From contig NZ_OY775906.1 in the NCBI RefSeq assembly GCF_963675065.1, positions 2,582,001-2,646,000 on the forward strand: a stretch of 64,000 bases of DNA, read 5' to 3'. The position numbers and the translations under genes are program-made. The first letter of the stretch is position 1. Each line of letters starts with the position of its first letter. Shown here in pieces: positions 60,781 through 64,000 of the stretch. Under the pieces are notes generated by a model. It was not told the origin of the DNA. It worked only from the letters and a program-made list of their open reading frames with translations, and did no database searches. Origin of the DNA: an uncultured Draconibacterium sp. (GTDB taxonomy: Bacteria > Bacteroidota > Bacteroidia > Bacteroidales > Prolixibacteraceae).

Positions 60781-62640
60781 ATGACAGAAAACAAACTACA
60801 TATTACAGACTGGCTCCCCACATCGAAGAAAGAGGTAAAACAATTGGGTTGGGAGGAGCTGGATGTAATTTTATTTACCGGCGACGCTTATATTGACCAT
60901 CCATCGTTTGGAGCAGCCGTTATTGGCCGGGTATTGGAAGCCGAAGGATTGCGAGTAGGAATTGTGCCGCAACCCAACTGGACCGATGATTTACGCGACT
61001 TTAAGAAGCTGGGAAAACCGAGGCTGTTTTTTGCTGTTACGGCAGGAAACATGGACTCGATGGTAAACCATTATACGGCAGGAAAACGCAAACGCTCGAA
61101 CGACGCGTACACGCCGGGCGGGCAAATTGGAAAACGTCCGGATTACGCCACCATTACTTACTCGAAAATATTAAAAGAACTGTATCCCGAAGTGCCGCTG
61201 GTAATCGGAGGAATTGAGGCCTCGTTACGCCGTTTAACGCATTACGACTATTGGTCGGATCGTTTAATGCCTTCGATTTTAGCTGATACACAAGCTGATC
61301 TTTTATTTTATGGAATGGGCGAAAAATCGATTGTTGATTTTGCGCGGCTGGTAAAACGCGGTATTCCGGTTGAAAGTCTGACTACCATTCCGCAAACTGT
61401 TTTTATGACCGATGCCGACGAAGCTTATGCCACCAAGAAAAACTGGGATGAGTTGGAACTGGCCTCGCACGATACCTGTTTGCAGGAAAAGAAAGAGTTT
61501 GCACGCAATTTTATGCACATCGAGGAGGAATCGAACAAGATGGAGGCCAAAAAGCTGGTGCAGCGAATAGGAGATAAAAAAGTGGTGGTAAATCCGCCGT
61601 GGCCAACTTTTAAGGAAAAAGAGATCGACCGTATTTACGATCTGCCTTACACACGTTTGCCACATCCGCGCTACAATAATAAAGGCGCCATTCCGGCTTA
61701 CGATATGATCCGGCATTCCATTAACATCCACCGTGGATGTTTTGGCGGTTGTACCTTTTGTACCATTTCGGCGCACCAGGGAAAATTTATTGCCAGCCGT
61801 TCAGAGAAATCGGTTTTAAAAGAGGTAGAGAAAGTCACCGAAATGCCCGATTTTAAAGGGTACATTTCCGATTTGGGTGGCCCCTCGGCCAACATGTACA
61901 AAATGAAAGGTATTCACGAGGAGATTTGCAGAAAATGTAAACGCCCGTCGTGTATCTTCCCATCGGTTTGTAAAAACCTTGATGTTAGCCATAAAGGGAT
62001 GCTCGATCTTTATAGAAAAGTCAGAAGCAATCCAAAAGTAAAAAAGGCATTCATCGGGAGTGGCATCCGGTACGATATGATATTGGAGAAAACCAATGAT
62101 GAAGCGGTAAACGAAACCAATCGGGAATATTTGCGTGAGGTAATCAAACATCACGTTTCGGGAAGGCTAAAAGTGGCGCCGGAACACTCGTCTGACGAAG
62201 TACTGAAATTTATGCGAAAACCTTCGTTTAAATTGTTTGAGGAACTAAACCAGGAGTTTATAAAAATAAATAAGGAAGAAAAACTTAACCAGCAGCTGAT
62301 TCCGTATTTTATTTCGAGCCATCCGGGCAGTAAATCGGAAGACATGGCCAATTTGGCGATCCAGACGAAGGACATGAATTTCAGGTTGGAGCAGGTGCAG
62401 GATTTTACACCTACACCAATGACGCTGGCTACTGTGGTTTATTATTCGGGCTACCATCCGTACACAATGGAGCAAATTTATACGGCCCGAAACAAAAACG
62501 CTAAAGAACAACAACGCCAGTTCTTTTTCTGGTATAAAAAGGAATTTCGAAATAAAATTATTCGCGACCTAAAAGCAAAAGGCCGCGAAGATTTGGTTAA
62601 ACAGCTTTTCAGTAAAAAACAAAATAACGACACTAAATGA
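60781..62640 (+). CDS. YgiQ family radical SAM protein
   Basis: 619 residues. I start at the ATG at 60781 rather than the TTG three bases before it. Seen: N-terminal B12-binding-like domain (DVILFTGDAYIDHPSFGAAVIGRVLEAEG), YSKILKELYPEVPLVIGGIEASLRR, radical SAM cluster motif HRGCFGGCTFCTIS with C320, C324 and C327, LGGPSANMYKM, a second Cys group CRKCKRPSCIFPSVCKNL, VAPEHSSDEVLKFM and the C-terminal DUF3362-type extension QDFTPTPMTLATVVYYSG. Family function is not known; a modification reaction is likely. Overlaps the next gene by four bases. Confidence 0.94.
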   Translation: MTENKLHITDWLPTSKKEVKQLGWEELDVILFTGDAYIDHPSFGAAVIGRVLEAEGLRVGIVPQPNWTDDLRDFKKLGKPRLFFAVTAGNMDSMVNHYTAGKRKRSNDAYTPGGQIGKRPDYATITYSKILKELYPEVPLVIGGIEASLRRLTHYDYWSDRLMPSILADTQADLLFYGMGEKSIVDFARLVKRGIPVESLTTIPQTVFMTDADEAYATKKNWDELELASHDTCLQEKKEFARNFMHIEEESNKMEAKKLVQRIGDKKVVVNPPWPTFKEKEIDRIYDLPYTRLPHPRYNNKGAIPAYDMIRHSINIHRGCFGGCTFCTISAHQGKFIASRSEKSVLKEVEKVTEMPDFKGYISDLGGPSANMYKMKGIHEEICRKCKRPSCIFPSVCKNLDVSHKGMLDLYRKVRSNPKVKKAFIGSGIRYDMILEKTNDEAVNETNREYLREVIKHHVSGRLKVAPEHSSDEVLKFMRKPSFKLFEELNQEFIKINKEEKLNQQLIPYFISSHPGSKSEDMANLAIQTKDMNFRLEQVQDFTPTPMTLATVVYYSGYHPYTMEQIYTARNKNAKEQQRQFFFWYKKEFRNKIIRDLKAKGREDLVKQLFSKKQNNDTK

Positions 62641-63392
62641 AGACAATCAGAATGTTAACACTTGCAGTAGCAATTGTGCTATCGGGCTGTGCCGAAGTAA
62701 TGCAAATTGCCCAGCAAACTCTTGAAGGCGGTGCGCCTCTGACCCAAAATGAAATTGTGGCCGGTTTGAAAGAAGCATTGATAACCGGAACCAACAATTC
62801 GGTGGATATTCTTGGTGCGCAAGATGGATACTACAAAGACGAGCTGGTAAAAATTTTACTTCCACCCGAAGCCAACATTATTGTTGAAAATGCCGGGAAA
62901 ATACCGGGAGGTGAAAAATTGCTCGAAGATGTGTTATTACATATAAATCGTGCCGCTGAAGACGCTGCAAAAGAAGCCACACCAATTTTTGTGAACAGCA
63001 TAAAAAGCATGACATTTAACGATGCCGTTGGAATTTTAAAAGGCAACGACAACGCCGCAACATCCTATTTACACAAAACAACTTACGATCAGCTTTTTGC
63101 CCTTTATCGTCCCAAAATAAAATCTTCGGTGGAGAAAGAATTAGTAGGTGGCGTATCAACAAAAGAAAGCTGGGACACTCTAGTGGGTAAATGGAACCAG
63201 GTTGCCGGTTCTTTTCTGGGGCAAACTGCGGGTTTGGAAAAAGTTGACACCCAACTGGAAGACTATCTGACTGCCAAAGCACTTGACGGTGTATTTTTAA
63301 AAATTGCCGGTGAAGAAAAACTGATCCGGGAAGATCCGGCAGCACGTGTAAGCAGTTTGCTAAAAAAAGTATTTGGCTCGGTTGACAGCTAA
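62637..63392 (+). CDS. DUF4197 lipoprotein
   Basis: 251-residue exported protein. Seen: lipobox VLSGC (Cys18), then the DUF4197 body with LTQNEIVAGLKEALITGTNNSVDIL, ILLPPEANIIVENAGKIPGGEKLLEDVLLHINRAAEDAA, FNDAVGILKGNDNAATSYLHKTTYDQLFALYRPKIKSSV and a C terminus EEKLIREDPAARVSSLLKKVFGS. Function unknown. Starts inside the ygiQ stop codon (ATGA), so translation is coupled, though no functional link is evident. Confidence 0.93.
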   Translation: MKTIRMLTLAVAIVLSGCAEVMQIAQQTLEGGAPLTQNEIVAGLKEALITGTNNSVDILGAQDGYYKDELVKILLPPEANIIVENAGKIPGGEKLLEDVLLHINRAAEDAAKEATPIFVNSIKSMTFNDAVGILKGNDNAATSYLHKTTYDQLFALYRPKIKSSVEKELVGGVSTKESWDTLVGKWNQVAGSFLGQTAGLEKVDTQLEDYLTAKALDGVFLKIAGEEKLIREDPAARVSSLLKKVFGSVDS

Positions 63393-63514
63393 TTTGTCAA
63401 CTTTGATTATTAGAAATTCGTTGACTTAATTCTTTTGCTAATTTTAAAGCATATTTATTGAATTAATAATTCACTCCGGTAAAAATTTGTACGGAGTTAT
63501 GCTAAACTCTCACA

Positions 63515-64000
63515 ATGAAAGAATTACTTGGCGCACTTTTCATTCTTTTATACCTATCAACGTGGAGCTGTTCCAGTTCAAATGAATCAAACAATGATGA
63601 TTCTGAATTCAACTATGAAATTGAAGTACTGGATCAAATCTTTGAACAGTTGACCGAGGAAATGCAGTTTAATTGCGGTTTTCCCAAAGCCCCGCCACCA
63701 CCTCGCCCAACCAAAGATAAGAATGGAAAAATTACAGGATATGATTCTACTTTATATCTTCAGCAAATAAAAAATTACCAAATAGACACAGCCAATTTTG
63801 AGGTTGAACCAAGAAGTGTATTACTGGCTATTTCTGACACATTGTATTGCCTTTCGGATGAGGAGATACCGACCAAAACTCAACTAACCTCAGAGGATTA
63901 TCACACTGTAATCAAGAACATTAAACCCGAAAACAAACTTAATCGTAAAATACCAATTGAGAGTTTAAAAAATACAGGATATTTTTACCTGAAATACAGC
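63515..64000 (+). CDS. Lipoprotein of unknown function (runs off window)
   Basis: Open for 162 codons from the ATG at 63515 to the edge. Seen: signal MKELLGALFILLYLSTWSC with a lipobox-like cysteine (Cys19), a Ser/Asn/Asp-rich linker, a short proline run in KAPPPPRPTKDKNG, and VEPRSVLLAISDTLYCLSDEEIPT. No family recognised. It starts 122 bp after the DUF4197 gene on the same strand. The rest lies right of the window. Confidence 0.72.
   Translation, partial: MKELLGALFILLYLSTWSCSSSNESNNDDSEFNYEIEVLDQIFEQLTEEMQFNCGFPKAPPPPRPTKDKNGKITGYDSTLYLQQIKNYQIDTANFEVEPRSVLLAISDTLYCLSDEEIPTKTQLTSEDYHTVIKNIKPENKLNRKIPIESLKNTGYFYLKYS

Overview
The window looks like a chromosomal piece of a free-living, polysaccharide-degrading Bacteroidota, most likely a marine Bacteroidia of the Marinilabiliales/Prolixibacteraceae type. 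The reasons are two SusC/SusD pairs, repeated promoter elements of the Bacteroidota form TAnnTTTG, A-rich rather than strong Shine-Dalgarno leaders, a Bacteroidota-type V/A-ATPase operon with a DUF2764 gene, and interspersed repeats typical of the phylum. The genus assignment is inference.

Layout. 1-9.6 kb: a susC/susD pair on the minus strand (susD cut by the window edge), facing away from a secreted GH9 glucanase and an unrecognised secreted TIM-barrel-like protein. 10-20 kb: a second minus-strand polysaccharide utilisation operon, susC, susD, Gfo/Idh/MocA oxidoreductase, ThuA-like protein, second Gfo/Idh/MocA protein and an MFS transporter; the three enzymes carry twin-arginine signals, which suggests oxidoreductive sugar breakdown in the periplasm. 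21-30.4 kb: two universal-stress proteins, then a seven-gene rotary ATPase operon (A-B-E-DUF2764-D-I-K) whose ring subunit has the residues of a sodium-binding site. 30.4-36.5 kb: a NarL-type two-component pair, an OmpA/PD40 protein, RlmD, a candidate 6S-like RNA and two tRNA-Lys genes. 36.8-45 kb: SLC13-type transporter, CysD, CysN-CysC fusion, a nucleotide-sugar epimerase with a 7-bp tandem repeat inside the gene, a methyltransferase, a periplasmic phosphatase-like protein and RNase P RNA. 45.5-64 kb: Smr/DUF2027 protein, QueA, acyl-CoA synthetase, a REP-associated transposase with three 85-bp elements, TrpB, several small membrane proteins, MarC, an ABC-F protein with YwbE, an OlsF-like bifunctional acyltransferase, a YgiQ radical SAM protein, a DUF4197 lipoprotein and a partial lipoprotein.

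How it fits together. The left third takes up and degrades glycans (TonB-dependent import, glucanase, redox enzymes, MFS export into the cytoplasm). The middle makes and uses ion gradients. CysD and CysNC sit directly against a probable UDP-glucuronate epimerase, which hints at activated sulfate and sugar precursors for surface polysaccharide. The right half is mostly housekeeping but is rich in repeats: REP-like elements, short tandem repeats and GTCAT-type elements. I found no prophage, CRISPR array or complete classical insertion sequence. The observations I would follow up first are the heptanucleotide repeat in the epimerase gene, the transposase with its 85-bp elements, the run of three Tat-exported proteins, the altered kinase domain of the CysN-CysC fusion, and the unidentified secreted protein beside the GH9 enzyme.
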